This document shows, piece by piece, positions 33,466 through 42,946 of a DNA stretch of 64,000 nucleotides. The stretch is taken from the NCBI GenBank assembly GCA_903909605.1, contig CAIVWH010000030.1, positions 1 through 64,000 on the forward strand, given 5' to 3'. Every line of letters begins with the position of its first letter. Position 1 is the stretch's first letter. The translations under genes were made by a program, and so were the position numbers. Source of the DNA: an uncultured Micrococcales bacterium (GTDB lineage: Bacteria > Actinomycetota > Actinomycetes > Actinomycetales > Microbacteriaceae). The notes beneath the pieces were generated by a model that saw only the letters and a program-made list of their open reading frames with translations, was not told the origin of the DNA and ran no database searches.

Positions 33466-34707
33466 ATGAGCAATTCAACCCAGCAAAGCACCCCGAAGAC
33501 CAACTGGCTGGGGCGTGTGATCGATGTCGACATCGAAAAGGTTGCTCACGGTGGCATTTTTGTTGCACGCCACGAGGGTCGAGTGGTTTTTGTTTCTCAC
33601 GTGCTGCCGGGCGAAAAGGCCCGTGTTCTGATTTACGAGGATAAGGGCGGTTCGTTCTGCCGCGCCGAGCCCCAGGCAATTCTCGACGCCTCGCCCGACC
33701 GCGTGGAACACATCTGGGATCAAGCCGGAGTCGGTGGCGCAGGCGGCGCAGAGTTCGGACACATCAAACTTTCGCGACAGCGCGAACTCAAGGCAGACGT
33801 AATCGAAGAGGCACTGCAGCGCATGGCTGGCATCGAAATGCGTGTGCCGGTTGAGGCGGCCCCTGGCGACGACGAGGCGAATGGCCTCGGCTATCGCACC
33901 CGTGTGCAGTTGCACGTCAACGAACTTGGCGATGCCGGCCCATACATGGAGCGCTCGCACGATGTCGTGCTGGTTCGCGATCTGCCACTCGCCGTCGAAG
34001 ACATTCGCGAGCTCGGCATTCACAAGAAAAACTGGTCGACCGTAAAGAAAATCGAGATTGCGGCATCGTCAACCGGGCAGACTCAGTGGCGAGTTGATGA
34101 CAAGCTCAAGGGCGACGAACGCCTGATCGAACGAGCAGCCGGCCGCACCTTCCGTATCAGCGGTGGCGGGTTCTGGCAGGTGCACAAAAAGGCAGCCGAG
34201 GTTTTGACTGGGGCGGTCATCCAGGCGGCAGAGGCTGTTGGCTTCGACGAGACCGCTAACAACCAAGACCTGTTCGGCGGGGTGGGTCTGTTCGCAGGCG
34301 CGCTCGCGGCAAAATTCGGCACGGATGCGCGCATCACAACCGTTGAGCTTTCAAAGCGCGCCACCGAGGATGCGCTGACCAACCTCGCAGACCTTCCCAA
34401 CGTTGGGGCGGTTTCGGCCGGGGTCGATCGCTACCTCTATGACCTGGTAAAGAAGAAGCAGAACCTTTCAGGCGCAACCGTAGTGCTCGACCCACCCCGC
34501 GCCGGAGCCGGTGCCAAGGTGGTTGAGTCGCTGACCAATTTGAAGCCAGCCCACATCATTTATGTTGCTTGCGATCCAGTGTCGTTTGCCCGTGACCTCA
34601 AAGACCTAATTGTCGGTGGCTACCGCTTGAATTCTTTGCGTGCCTTTGACCTCTTCCCACACACCCACCACGTCGAAACCGTGGCGAGTTTGGTCTATGT
34701 CGGCTAA
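33466..34707 (+). CDS. TrmA/RlmD-family RNA uridine methyltransferase lacking the Fe-S cysteines
   Basis: The 413-residue protein has an N-terminal TRAM RNA-binding domain (about 12-70) and a C-terminal SAM domain with DLFGGVGLFA, VLDPPRAGAG, the nucleophilic cysteine in YVACDPVSFARD and the general base in FPHTHHVETV. It should form 5-methyluridine in rRNA or tRNA. In the usual cluster region this copy reads WDQAGVGGAGGAEFGH, with no cysteines, so the [4Fe-4S] cluster of RlmD is absent. The next gene starts 11 bases before its stop. A weak CACACT box lies 6 bases upstream of the ATG. Confidence 0.87.
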   Translation: MSNSTQQSTPKTNWLGRVIDVDIEKVAHGGIFVARHEGRVVFVSHVLPGEKARVLIYEDKGGSFCRAEPQAILDASPDRVEHIWDQAGVGGAGGAEFGHIKLSRQRELKADVIEEALQRMAGIEMRVPVEAAPGDDEANGLGYRTRVQLHVNELGDAGPYMERSHDVVLVRDLPLAVEDIRELGIHKKNWSTVKKIEIAASSTGQTQWRVDDKLKGDERLIERAAGRTFRISGGGFWQVHKKAAEVLTGAVIQAAEAVGFDETANNQDLFGGVGLFAGALAAKFGTDARITTVELSKRATEDALTNLADLPNVGAVSAGVDRYLYDLVKKKQNLSGATVVLDPPRAGAGAKVVESLTNLKPAHIIYVACDPVSFARDLKDLIVGGYRLNSLRAFDLFPHTHHVETVASLVYVG

Positions 34708-35869
34708 GGCAACACCATACGCGCTCGACCGCATCGACGGTCTGCTTGCGCGCATGTTTGCCGCGGCCGCGTTGCTGCTCTCAGTCGACCTGGTCACCAA
34801 TGCGCTTGCTCAACGCAGTTATCTGCACGCGCTCTGGTTTTGGGGTTCATTCGGTTTAGTCGCGGCCTCTCAGCTGGGCAGTGCAATCGCCGCATTCTTC
34901 TCGGGCTCTATGAAGCTCTGGTATCGCGCTCTAACAATCTCCACCTTCATCGCTCTTGCTTCTTGGCCCCTTGAGGTTCGCAACCTCGGAGACCTGCCGG
35001 CTGGTTTCACACCATGGGTTTGGTGGGCGATTGGCTTCTCTGCTCTGGCCGCTGTCGGAGGTTTTCGCGAGATCACCGCGCTGATCATTCTGGTGGTCAT
35101 GCCGGTGATGTGGCTCACAATCCGAACCAGCCCCATTGGTGGCGGCAAGCCACTCGGCGAGGCCATCCAAGATTCGCTCTATTCGTTTTTCTTCAGCACG
35201 GCCATGGCACTGCTGGTCATGGCACTTCGCCAACGCAGCATGCGCGTCGACGACGCCTATCGCCTGCAGCTGACTACCGCGGCCCGCTCGGCAACCCTTG
35301 AGGCAATCGAGCGCGAGCGCGTGCGCATCGACTCGATTGCGCACGGCAAAGTGCTCTCCACCCTCGCTCTGGCAACCGCCGCAATCAATGATGAGCAAAG
35401 GGCAACGGCTGCCATGGCCGCCATCGAGGCAATAGGCAGAATCGAGCGCGAGGCCAAGCGGGTTCCGAACGGCGAGGCTCCGGTCAGCACCGAGACCTTC
35501 TTTGAGGCACTCGGCACCATGGTTTCATCGCAGACCCCAGGGGTTGAATATCACTCCAAATCTCAGCAGGTCAGCGAACTGCCTTTCGATCAGGCGGTCA
35601 CGCTCGCCGAAGTAACCATTGAGGTGGCGCTGAATTCACTCAAGCACGCCGCGGCTTCCAGGCACTCGGTGAGCATCGAAAACACTGCTTCCTCACTAAA
35701 GATCACCGTCTCGGATGACGGAACAGGCTTCAGAGTCGGCAACCTCGGTCGCGCCAACATTGGCGTTCGAAGAGTGGTTTTCGACCGCTGTAAAGCCTTT
35801 GGCATCAAGGTGAACTACTCGAAGACCGAAGGGTCACGCTGGATCTTCGAGGTGAAGCACGATGCTTAG
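34697..35869 (+). CDS. Membrane sensor histidine kinase-like protein
   Basis: The 390-residue protein has about five to six membrane segments (about 18-190), then a short helix with ERERVRIDSIAHGKVLSTL, which resembles the phospho-acceptor region (His in the IAHGKVL block) of actinobacterial HisKA_3-type kinases. A degenerate HATPase domain follows, with EVALNSLKHA (N box) and DDGTGF (G1 box). I chose ATG 34697 (MSAKATPY), which overlaps the preceding gene by 11 bp; the frame is open further upstream. The next gene overlaps its end by 8 bp. No response regulator is found beside it, which is unusual. Confidence 0.75.
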   Translation: MSAKATPYALDRIDGLLARMFAAAALLLSVDLVTNALAQRSYLHALWFWGSFGLVAASQLGSAIAAFFSGSMKLWYRALTISTFIALASWPLEVRNLGDLPAGFTPWVWWAIGFSALAAVGGFREITALIILVVMPVMWLTIRTSPIGGGKPLGEAIQDSLYSFFFSTAMALLVMALRQRSMRVDDAYRLQLTTAARSATLEAIERERVRIDSIAHGKVLSTLALATAAINDEQRATAAMAAIEAIGRIEREAKRVPNGEAPVSTETFFEALGTMVSSQTPGVEYHSKSQQVSELPFDQAVTLAEVTIEVALNSLKHAAASRHSVSIENTASSLKITVSDDGTGFRVGNLGRANIGVRRVVFDRCKAFGIKVNYSKTEGSRWIFEVKHDA

Positions 35870-36836
35870 ACTCTCGCGCTACCTGCTTGCCGGCCTCACC
35901 GCTGGTTTCGCAATCTTGCTAAGTACTTTTGCCCTGCTCCACCTCAACCACTACAACCGACCGGGTCTGGTAGTTGCCGCTGTGGCAACCTACCTGGTTG
36001 TGCTACTTGTTTCTGTAAGTGCAGTTAGCTCGATTCAGATTCCCCTTTGGCTGGCACTGCTGGCTTTCGGTGTCACCCTTGTCGAGCCATTCGTAATGAC
36101 TGGTGAGCACAATGGTCCGCTCAGCGGCGACTACGACACCTGGTATGTCACCGGCAACGCACTGCTTCTCGGAGTGATCGCAGTGCGAGGTTTCACCCTT
36201 TTGGCGACTCTCGGCGGAGTGATTGAACTCGCCCTCGTGATTTACATCGGCGGCGTTAGTCATTTTTCGCAAAGCGGCATCATCGGAGCCGAACTCTTGA
36301 TTGGCAGCTGTATTGCAATCGCAATCGGGTTGAGGCGAGCCGAAGCCCAAATCAAACAGATTCAAGATTTGACCTTGGCTCTTGAAACCCAGCGCCTCGA
36401 GGCCGAGGTTGCGCACGATGAACACGAGCTCCAGGTAACCAGGCTTGCCGCCGAAGTTATGCCAACTCTCGAACTGATTGCTGCGGGCGCGAAGTTGACC
36501 GAGCCTCAGCGTATCCAGATTTTAGAGCTCGAAATTCAATTGCGCGATGAGGTTGCCGGCGGGCGTCTAATCACAGCGGAGTTGAGTCAAGCCATCGCCA
36601 AGGCTCGAGCCGCAGGTGCCGAAGTTGAGGTGGTCGACCAGGGCGGTTCACACAGCGTCACCGACGAAGAACTCTCCGAATTGCTGTCGGTTGCAATTCT
36701 CACCATTTCGAGCGCAGTTGCAGGTGATCGAGTACGTCTCACAGCCCCCGCTGAAGCCGACCATGTGCTGCGCTTAACGAAAACGAGGCCGGGAGTTGTC
36801 ACTCCCGACCTCGATCTCAAGCTAGGCGATCGCTAG
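35862..36836 (+). CDS. Membrane protein partner of the sensor kinase, function unknown
   Basis: The 324-residue product has about five membrane segments (residues 5-155), then a charged, partly coiled-coil region (about 160-250: AEAQIKQIQ, LETQRLEAEVAHDEHELQ) and a C-terminal part that faintly resembles a decayed kinase ATPase domain (ELSELLSVAILTISSAV) but lacks the glycine-rich boxes. Its general layout copies that of the upstream sensor, and the genes overlap by 8 bp, so the two proteins probably form a complex. No family name can be given with confidence. Confidence 0.65.
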   Translation: MLRLSRYLLAGLTAGFAILLSTFALLHLNHYNRPGLVVAAVATYLVVLLVSVSAVSSIQIPLWLALLAFGVTLVEPFVMTGEHNGPLSGDYDTWYVTGNALLLGVIAVRGFTLLATLGGVIELALVIYIGGVSHFSQSGIIGAELLIGSCIAIAIGLRRAEAQIKQIQDLTLALETQRLEAEVAHDEHELQVTRLAAEVMPTLELIAAGAKLTEPQRIQILELEIQLRDEVAGGRLITAELSQAIAKARAAGAEVEVVDQGGSHSVTDEELSELLSVAILTISSAVAGDRVRLTAPAEADHVLRLTKTRPGVVTPDLDLKLGDR

Positions 36837-36851
36837 ATCGCAGCCTCTTGC

Positions 36852-38516
36852 TTAGCCAAGCAGGGCCTTGCGCAGGTTGTCCAAGCCAAGCGCGCCAAGG
36901 TTCAGCGCAGTCTTGTGGAACTCCTTGATGTCCCAGTCAGCACCCTTCTTCGCCTTGTACTCGTCGCGAATCTGCTCCCAGATGCGCTGACCAATCTTGT
37001 AAGAAGGTGCCTGACCAGGCCAGCCGAAGTAACGGTGAACTTCAAAGTTCACGAACTCTTTGCTCATGTTCACGTTCTTACCCAAGAATTCGAGTGCGTA
37101 CTCGAAGTCCCAAACTCCAGAACCCTCGAGCTTTGGCTTTCCAAGGTGAACGCCGAGGTCAAGAACCACACGAGCGGCACGCATGCGCTGACCATCAAGC
37201 ATTCCGAGGCGGTCGCCCGGGTCATCCAAGAAGCCAAGGTCTGCCATCAGGCGCTCTGCGTAGAGCGCCCAACCTTCACCGTGACCTGAAGACCAGGATG
37301 CGAGACGACGCCATGAGTTCAGTTCGGCGCGGTTGTAGACCTGCTGCGCGATCTGCAGGTGGTGACCAGGAACACCCTCGTGGTAGACGGTGGTGGTTTC
37401 GCGCCAGGTGTCGAACTCGTTGACGCCATCTGGAACCGACCACCACATGCGACCCGGACGCGAGAAGTCGTCGGTTGGGCCGGTGTAGTAGATCACGCCA
37501 GAGTTGGTTGGTGCAATCATGCACTCGAGTTTCTGCAGGGGCTCTGCGATGTCGAAGTGAACACCGTGGAGCTTGCGGATTGCCTCGTCACTGAGCTTCT
37601 GCATCCACTTCTGCAACTCATCCTTGCTGTGGAGTTTGCGAGATGCGTCGTTGTTCAGAATCTCGATTGCCTCGTGCACGGTCGCGCCCGGCTTGATCTG
37701 GTTGGCAACGGCCTTCTGCTCTGCGGTTACGCGGGCGAGCTCTTCGATGCCCCACTCGTAGGTCTCGTCGAGGTCGACCTTTGCACCGAGGAACTTGCGA
37801 CTGTTGAGCGCGTAACGCTCGCGGCCGATGGCGTCAACTTCGTTGGCGTTTGGCAGCAACTCGTGCTTGAAGAAGTCATTGAGCTTGCCGTAGGCGGCGG
37901 TTGCCTCGTGACCGGCCTTGACCAGGTCTGCCTTGAGGCTCGCTGGCAACTCCTGGTCGCCGGCCTTTGCTCCCGCGGCGAAACGGTTGAAGAAGCCCTC
38001 GGCCGAAGAAATTCCATCAGCCAGCTTGATGTTGAACTCGACCTGGCGGCGGGCCGGGGTGTCGCCAGCCTGGATGCCGAGCTTCAGAGTGCGAATGTAG
38101 CCGTCGACAGCGCCCTCGACCGCGCGCATGCGCTTGGCCAGGTTTTCCCAGGCCTCAACCGAGTTGGTAGGTGAGAGGTCGAAGATGTCACGGATGCCCT
38201 GAGCAGGCGACGCCAAAACGTCGAGGTCGCGCTTCCAAAGGCCTGAGTCGTGCAGCTCGAAGCCGAGTTCAAAGTTGCTGAGCATCGCATCCTTGGTGAC
38301 TTCGTCAACCTTGTCGGCAACTGCAGCGGCCTTGACCTGCTCGTATGCCTTCTTGCTCTCGGCTAGGTGGTGCTCGATCGCCTCTGGTGACGGGTCATCG
38401 ATCTTGTCGTCTGATCCCTTGCGGCCGATGTAGGTTGCGTAGCTCGGTGAGAGTTCGGCCATTTTGTCGACCCATGAGTCGGCAATTTTGTCGAGCTGTG
38501 AAGGTTCACGCGTCAT
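36852..38516 (-). CDS. DUF885-family metallopeptidase-like protein
   Basis: The 554-residue protein belongs to the DUF885 family, annotated as zinc-dependent carboxypeptidase-like. The motif HEGVPGHHLQ (about 379-388) has the spacing of an HxxxxHH metal site, and GHGEGWALYAE follows with the expected glutamate. No signal peptide is visible, so it is cytoplasmic. The start has a good Shine-Dalgarno (AAAAGGAA). It is downstream of the carboxylase epsilon gene with a 52-bp gap and may share its transcript. Substrate unknown. Confidence 0.85.
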   Translation of the reverse strand: MTREPSQLDKIADSWVDKMAELSPSYATYIGRKGSDDKIDDPSPEAIEHHLAESKKAYEQVKAAAVADKVDEVTKDAMLSNFELGFELHDSGLWKRDLDVLASPAQGIRDIFDLSPTNSVEAWENLAKRMRAVEGAVDGYIRTLKLGIQAGDTPARRQVEFNIKLADGISSAEGFFNRFAAGAKAGDQELPASLKADLVKAGHEATAAYGKLNDFFKHELLPNANEVDAIGRERYALNSRKFLGAKVDLDETYEWGIEELARVTAEQKAVANQIKPGATVHEAIEILNNDASRKLHSKDELQKWMQKLSDEAIRKLHGVHFDIAEPLQKLECMIAPTNSGVIYYTGPTDDFSRPGRMWWSVPDGVNEFDTWRETTTVYHEGVPGHHLQIAQQVYNRAELNSWRRLASWSSGHGEGWALYAERLMADLGFLDDPGDRLGMLDGQRMRAARVVLDLGVHLGKPKLEGSGVWDFEYALEFLGKNVNMSKEFVNFEVHRYFGWPGQAPSYKIGQRIWEQIRDEYKAKKGADWDIKEFHKTALNLGALGLDNLRKALLG

Positions 38517-38568
38517 TGCTATTCCTTTTCTAGTTTCGCTCGAGCCGATTTTCTCGATGCGTTTGTTG

Positions 38569-38802
38569 CTAAATCAATCCGTCGCGATATGCGGCGCGCC
38601 ACTGTCCTTGACCGGGGGCGATGTTGCCGCGCAGCTGTGCGGCTGAGCGACTCCAGGTCGAGTGCGGCTTGGTAATCGACTTGCTGCTGAGCTCGCGCTC
38701 TTCGGCTACCGCGGACTGAACAATTGCGATGAGCGCGGCTAACTCTTCTGCGGTTGGGTTACCGCGCACAACCTTTAGTTGGTTCTGCAGTTCGTCGCTC
38801 AT
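38569..38802 (-). CDS. accE: Acyl-CoA carboxylase epsilon subunit
   Basis: This 77-residue protein is a small helper subunit of actinobacterial acyl-CoA carboxylase that stabilises the alpha-beta complex. Family features are the basic start LKVVRGNPTAEELAALIAIV (9-28) and the tail block SAAQLRGNIAPGQGQWRAAY, which recalls the usual W-x(5)-R-x(6)-PGPGAWR pattern. The ATG at 38802 (MSDELQNQ) was chosen because the longer open frame runs into the accD end. It lies 34 bp after the carboxyltransferase gene. Confidence 0.85.
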   Translation of the reverse strand: MSDELQNQLKVVRGNPTAEELAALIAIVQSAVAEERELSSKSITKPHSTWSRSAAQLRGNIAPGQGQWRAAYRDGLI

Positions 38803-38836
38803 CGGTTTCGTTTCGTTCGCAATCAGTTCGCAAGTT

Positions 38837-40441
38837 TTACAGCGGGATGTTGCCGTGCTTCTTTGGTGGAACATTTGCGCGCTTGGTGCGAAGTGCGCGC
38901 AAGGCCTTGATTACCTCGACGCGAGTGTGGCTCGGCTCGATGATTCCATCGAGCTCGCCTCGCTCTGCAGCCAAGAACGGAGATGCAACGTTGTAGGTGT
39001 ACTCGGCTGCAAGTTTTGCTCGTACAGCGGCGATGTCTTCGCCCGCCTCTTCGGCCTTCTTGATTTCGTTGCGATACAGGATGTTGATCGCGCCCTGGCC
39101 GCCCATCACCGCGATCTCGGCAGTTGGCCAAGCGAGGTTGATGTCGGCGCCGAGCTGCTTCGAGCCCATCACGATGTATGCGCCTCCGTAAGCCTTGCGG
39201 GTAATCACCGTGACCAGCGGAACTGTCGCCTCGGCATAGGCGTAGAGCAGCTTCGCGCCGCGCCGAATCACGCCAGCCCACTCCTGATCTGTGCCTGGCA
39301 GGTAGCCCGGAACGTCAACCAAGGTCAGAATCGGAATCGAGAAGGCATCGCAGAAACGTACGAAACGAGCGGCCTTTTCGCCAGCCTCGATGTTCAGGGT
39401 GCCAGCCATCTGCTGTGGCTGGTTGGCGATGACGCCGACACTTCTGCCGTCGACTCGAGCAAAACCAATCAGGATGTTCGGGGCGAATAGCGGCTGAACT
39501 TCAAGGAACTCGCCGCCGTCAACTATCGACTCGATGATGGTGTGCATGTCGTACGGCTGGTTCGGCGAGTCGGGGATGATCGCGTTCAGAGCCTCGTCAT
39601 CCATGGTGACTTCGAGGGCGCCAACCGGCTCGTAAATCTCAGATTCGCTGAGGTTGTTTGCCGGCAGGTAGGAAAGCAGAGTGCGCGCGTAGTCAAGTGC
39701 GTCGTCCTCATCTGAGGCGAGGTAGTGGGCGACACCCGATGTGGTGTTGTGCGTGCGTGCACCGCCGAGCTCTTCCATGCCGACATCCTCGCCGGTGACA
39801 GCCTTGATCACATCTGGGCCGGTCACGAACATGTTTGACGTCTTGTCGACCATGATGACGAAGTCGGTGAGTGCAGGTGAGTAAACCGCGCCACCGGCAG
39901 CCGGGCCCATGATGATCGAAATCTGCGGGATCACACCCGATGCCATTGTGTTGCGCTTGAAGATTTCGCCGTACTTACCAAGGGCAATTACGCCCTCTTG
40001 GATGCGCGCGCCACCGGAGTCGAGCATTCCGATGAGCGGCACGCCGGTCGAGATTGCGAGGTCCATGACCTTGATGATTTTGTTTCCGGCTGCTTCACCG
40101 AGTGAGCCACCGAAGATGGTGAAGTCTTGCGAGAAGATTGCGACCTGGCGGCCGTTGATGGTGCCAACTCCTGTGACCACTGCGTCACCGTATGGGCGGT
40201 TCTTGTCCATGCCGAACGCGGTTGAGCGGTGACGCACGAATTCATCCAGCTCAACGAAAGAGTCTGGGTCAAGCAGCAACTCGATGCGCTCGCGTGCGGT
40301 TTTCTTGCCCTTGGCGTGCTGCTTCTCAACGGCTGCTTCGCCGCTGGCGTGCACCGCCTCGTGATAGCGGTTCTTGAAGTCCTGCAGTTTGCCGGCGGTG
40401 GTCAAAATGTCGTCGACCGGCTTCGGGGCGTCTTGCGTCAT
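38837..40441 (-). CDS. accD5: Acyl-CoA carboxylase beta subunit (carboxyltransferase)
   Basis: The 534-residue protein transfers the carboxyl group from biotin to acetyl- or propionyl-CoA. It has the two crotonase-like halves of this family, with the oxyanion glycines in [12 protein letters not shown] and [16 protein letters not shown] (N half) and [21 protein letters not shown] and [16 protein letters not shown] (C half). It works with AccA3 (30982) and the epsilon subunit that follows. The longer open frame upstream was rejected because the ATG at 40441 lies 7 bases after a TAGAGT box, pointing to a leaderless message. The number 5 in the symbol is by similarity only. Confidence 0.92.
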   Translation of the reverse strand: MTQDAPKPVDDILTTAGKLQDFKNRYHEAVHASGEAAVEKQHAKGKKTARERIELLLDPDSFVELDEFVRHRSTAFGMDKNRPYGDAVVTGVGTINGRQVAIFSQDFTIFGGSLGEAAGNKIIKVMDLAISTGVPLIGMLDSGGARIQEGVIALGKYGEIFKRNTMASGVIPQISIIMGPAAGGAVYSPALTDFVIMVDKTSNMFVTGPDVIKAVTGEDVGMEELGGARTHNTTSGVAHYLASDEDDALDYARTLLSYLPANNLSESEIYEPVGALEVTMDDEALNAIIPDSPNQPYDMHTIIESIVDGGEFLEVQPLFAPNILIGFARVDGRSVGVIANQPQQMAGTLNIEAGEKAARFVRFCDAFSIPILTLVDVPGYLPGTDQEWAGVIRRGAKLLYAYAEATVPLVTVITRKAYGGAYIVMGSKQLGADINLAWPTAEIAVMGGQGAINILYRNEIKKAEEAGEDIAAVRAKLAAEYTYNVASPFLAAERGELDGIIEPSHTRVEVIKALRALRTKRANVPPKKHGNIPL

Positions 40442-40448
40442 AAAGGCA

Positions 40449-40454
40449 ACTCTA
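40449..40454 (-). promoter_or_regulatory. -10 box of accD5 (leaderless)
   Basis: TAGAGT on the minus strand stands 7 bases before the accD5 ATG, back to back with the birA box within a 39-bp gap. Confidence 0.6.
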
Positions 40455-40468
40455 AACCTTGATTTGGC

Positions 40469-40474
40469 TAGCCT
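40469..40474 (+). promoter_or_regulatory. -10 box of birA (leaderless)
   Basis: TAGCCT stands 6 bases before the birA ATG at 40481, with no Shine-Dalgarno sequence. Confidence 0.6.
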
Positions 40475-40480
40475 TAGGGC

Positions 40481-41260
40481 ATGTCTCAAAGCCCCGAATT
40501 TGCTAGGTCCCAGGCGCTGACCCCTTGGTTCAGGCACGTCGAATCGACTGCCTCGACCAATCGCGACTTGCTCGAGGCGGCTAGCGACCTGTCGAACTGG
40601 GCGGTCATGGTCGCCGACCTGCAGACCGGCGGGCGAGGCCGTTCGGGGCGCACCTGGGATGCCCCTGCCGCCAGTTCCCTGTTGGCCTCGGTGCTTATTC
40701 GCCCGGTCGGCGTGGCAGTGACTCAGTTCGGCTGGCTGCCGCTGATTGCTGGGCTTTCGATGGTCGAGGCAATTTCAGGCGTAACCGGTTCGGTGCGAGC
40801 CGGAGTGAAATGGCCAAACGACGTGTTGATTCGCGATCACAAGGTCTGCGGAATCCTGAGCGAACTGCTGTCAGATGCATCCGGAGTTGTGGTCGGCAGC
40901 GGAGTCAACCTGTTTCAAACCCGAGAGCAGCTGCCTATCGAAACTGCAACCTCGCTCGCGCTCGAGGGGGTTGAGCTCGCCAGCGCCGACGCACTCCTGC
41001 ACCTTTATCTCGCAGCTTTGCAAAACAATGTGGCAGAGTTCGAGGCGCTTGGCGGCGAGCTCGACGGCAGCGATCTCTTAGCGCGCATCCGGGCCAATTG
41101 CGCGACCATTGGTCGCGACGTGCGCGTGGTTTTGCCAAACGCCCCCGACTTTCACGGAGTCGCCGATGACATCGACGCACTCGGCCGTCTCGTGGTGCGC
41201 GGGTCTAGCGAAAGGCTTGCCGTGTCAGCCGGCGACGTGGTTCACTTGCGACACAATTAG
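40481..41260 (+). CDS. birA: Biotin-[acetyl-CoA-carboxylase] ligase
   Basis: The 259-residue enzyme attaches biotin to the carrier domain of AccA3. It has the biotinyl-AMP loop [13 protein letters not shown] (about 51-63) and [19 protein letters not shown] (about 110-128). There is no N-terminal DNA-binding domain, so it is a group I ligase that does not act as a repressor. It is divergent from the carboxyltransferase gene across 39 bp and is followed after three bases by a PH-domain gene. Confidence 0.94.
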   Translation: MSQSPEFARSQALTPWFRHVESTASTNRDLLEAASDLSNWAVMVADLQTGGRGRSGRTWDAPAASSLLASVLIRPVGVAVTQFGWLPLIAGLSMVEAISGVTGSVRAGVKWPNDVLIRDHKVCGILSELLSDASGVVVGSGVNLFQTREQLPIETATSLALEGVELASADALLHLYLAALQNNVAEFEALGGELDGSDLLARIRANCATIGRDVRVVLPNAPDFHGVADDIDALGRLVVRGSSERLAVSAGDVVHLRHN

Positions 41261-41263
41261 ACG

Positions 41264-41713
41264 ATGAGTTTTTCAAACGTGAATCAGCCCACCGAGATTT
41301 ACCTCGGCCGGGTTCGCCATCGCGTGAGCACGCTCGCACTTCCGTTCGCGCTGCTCTTTTTTGCCGCCGGCATCGTCAGCTACTTCTCAAATAAACGCTT
41401 CGAGGTTTGGCAGCTCAACATCGCCTACTCGGTGGCCCTGGCCATCGCTGTTCTCGGATGGCTCATCCCGGTGCTTCGTCACCTTGCCTTCTACATGGAC
41501 CTCACCACAACTCGCTTGGTAATTCGTCGCGGGCTCTTCGGAGGTCAAACCGTGGAGCTTGCCTGGAGTCAGATCAGTGGAGTCGAGCAACGTCGGGCAA
41601 CCATCGTGCTGACCTCGCTGAAACTCAACGGACCACTTGAGCTGACCAAGGTCGCAGGCGCCAAGGCTCTTGCCACGCAGTTGCGCACAGCCGCTGCAGC
41701 TGGTCGGGCCTAG
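41264..41713 (+). CDS. Bacterial PH-domain membrane protein
   Basis: The 149-residue protein has two membrane segments (about 27-44 and 50-73) followed by a bacterial PH-like (bPH2, former DUF304) domain with TTTRLVIRRGLFGGQTVELAWSQISGVE as its core. The gene regularly lies between birA and purK in actinobacteria. No biochemical role is established. It starts three bases after the birA stop, so it is co-transcribed. Confidence 0.85.
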   Translation: MSFSNVNQPTEIYLGRVRHRVSTLALPFALLFFAAGIVSYFSNKRFEVWQLNIAYSVALAIAVLGWLIPVLRHLAFYMDLTTTRLVIRRGLFGGQTVELAWSQISGVEQRRATIVLTSLKLNGPLELTKVAGAKALATQLRTAAAAGRA

Positions 41714-41777
41714 TCAACAGGCGCGGCGCCCAGCAGCGCTTCGTGCTTCGTCAGCCGCCACCTGCGACAATAAAGAG

Positions 41778-42914
41778 ATGCAAATCCCAAGAATCGGCGT
41801 AATCGGCGGCGGCCAGCTCGCTCGCATGATGGTTCCGCCGGCTGTGGCCCTTGGCCTCGAGTTGCACGTTCTGGCCGAGACCGATGGCTCGTCTGCAGCC
41901 ATCGCCGCAACTGCTGTGGGCGATTACAACCAATTCGAAGTGGTTCGAGACTTTGCCAAGACGGTCGACGTGATTACCTTCGACCACGAGCACGTTCCAT
42001 TGACCATCCTCGAGCGCCTCGAAGCCGAGGGCTTCAGCGTGCAGCCACCGGCCAAGGCTCTTGCCTTTGCGCAGAACAAGCTGCACATGCGCGCCCGTCT
42101 GGCCCAACTCAACTTGCCAATGCCGGCTTGGCGCGAAATTCACACCGCTGCCCAACTCGATGAGTTCATCGCGCAGCACGGTGGCGTTGCGATTTTGAAA
42201 ACTCCAATCGGCGGTTACGACGGCAAAGGTGTTCGCGTTATTCGTTCATCCGGCGACGCGGCTGATTGGTTTGAAAACATCGAGCGCCTTGGCGGGGCCC
42301 TGCTTGCCGAAGAGAAGGTCGCGTTCACCAGGGAGCTTGCTCAACTTTCAGCTCGCAATTCGAGCGGGGATTTCGCCACCTGGTCTCTCGTCGAGACTCG
42401 CCAAGAAAACGGAGTCTGCTCCGTTGTGATTTCGCCGGCACCAAACGCAAACCAGACAACTCTCGATCACGCCGCGCAGATTGCTCGAACGATTAGCGAA
42501 GGCCTCGGTGTCACCGGCGTGCTGGCTGTCGAAATGTTTGAAACCTCGGATGGGCGACTGCTGATCAACGAGCTGGCAATGCGCCCGCACAACTCTGGCC
42601 ACTTCTCGATTGATGGTTCGGTCACCTCGCAGTTTGAACAGCACCTGCGGGCGGTTGCCAATCTGCCGCTCGGCGACACCTCCTCAACAGCTGCGGCTGC
42701 CGTCATGGTGAATCTGCTCGGGGTAGACGACAGCAACGATTTCGTCAGGCACTTCGATAAGGCGATGCGCGAGCATCCGAGTGCCAAGTTGCACACCTAC
42801 GGCAAGACCGCCAGGAGCGGACGAAAGATGGGCCACGTCACCGTGCTTGATCAAACCTCAGCAGCTGCGCTCGATGTCGCGCAAGCCGCTGCCGAGGTTT
42901 TGCGACGCGGCTAG
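41778..42914 (+). CDS. purK: N5-carboxyaminoimidazole ribonucleotide synthase
   Basis: The 378-residue ATP-grasp enzyme carboxylates AIR in purine synthesis, handing the product to PurE. It has the start PRIGVIGGGQLARMM (4-18), GGYDGKG (ATP-grasp loop) and ELAMRPHNSGHFSID. The open frame begins 36 codons earlier inside the PH gene, but ATG 41778 matches the family N-terminus and has AAAGAG just upstream. A GACAAT box 6 bases before the ATG could give an additional leaderless start. Confidence 0.94.
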   Translation: MQIPRIGVIGGGQLARMMVPPAVALGLELHVLAETDGSSAAIAATAVGDYNQFEVVRDFAKTVDVITFDHEHVPLTILERLEAEGFSVQPPAKALAFAQNKLHMRARLAQLNLPMPAWREIHTAAQLDEFIAQHGGVAILKTPIGGYDGKGVRVIRSSGDAADWFENIERLGGALLAEEKVAFTRELAQLSARNSSGDFATWSLVETRQENGVCSVVISPAPNANQTTLDHAAQIARTISEGLGVTGVLAVEMFETSDGRLLINELAMRPHNSGHFSIDGSVTSQFEQHLRAVANLPLGDTSSTAAAAVMVNLLGVDDSNDFVRHFDKAMREHPSAKLHTYGKTARSGRKMGHVTVLDQTSAAALDVAQAAAEVLRRG

Positions 42915-42946
42915 TTAAAATTAGGGGTCAGCGTTAGGAGCCCAAA

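Noticed and set aside
36782..36812. Stable hairpin (GAGG-C-GGGAG / CTCCCG-CCTC) near the end of the second sensor-like gene
   Set aside because: It lies in coding sequence 24 bases before the stop and has no T-run on either strand, so I do not call it a terminator.
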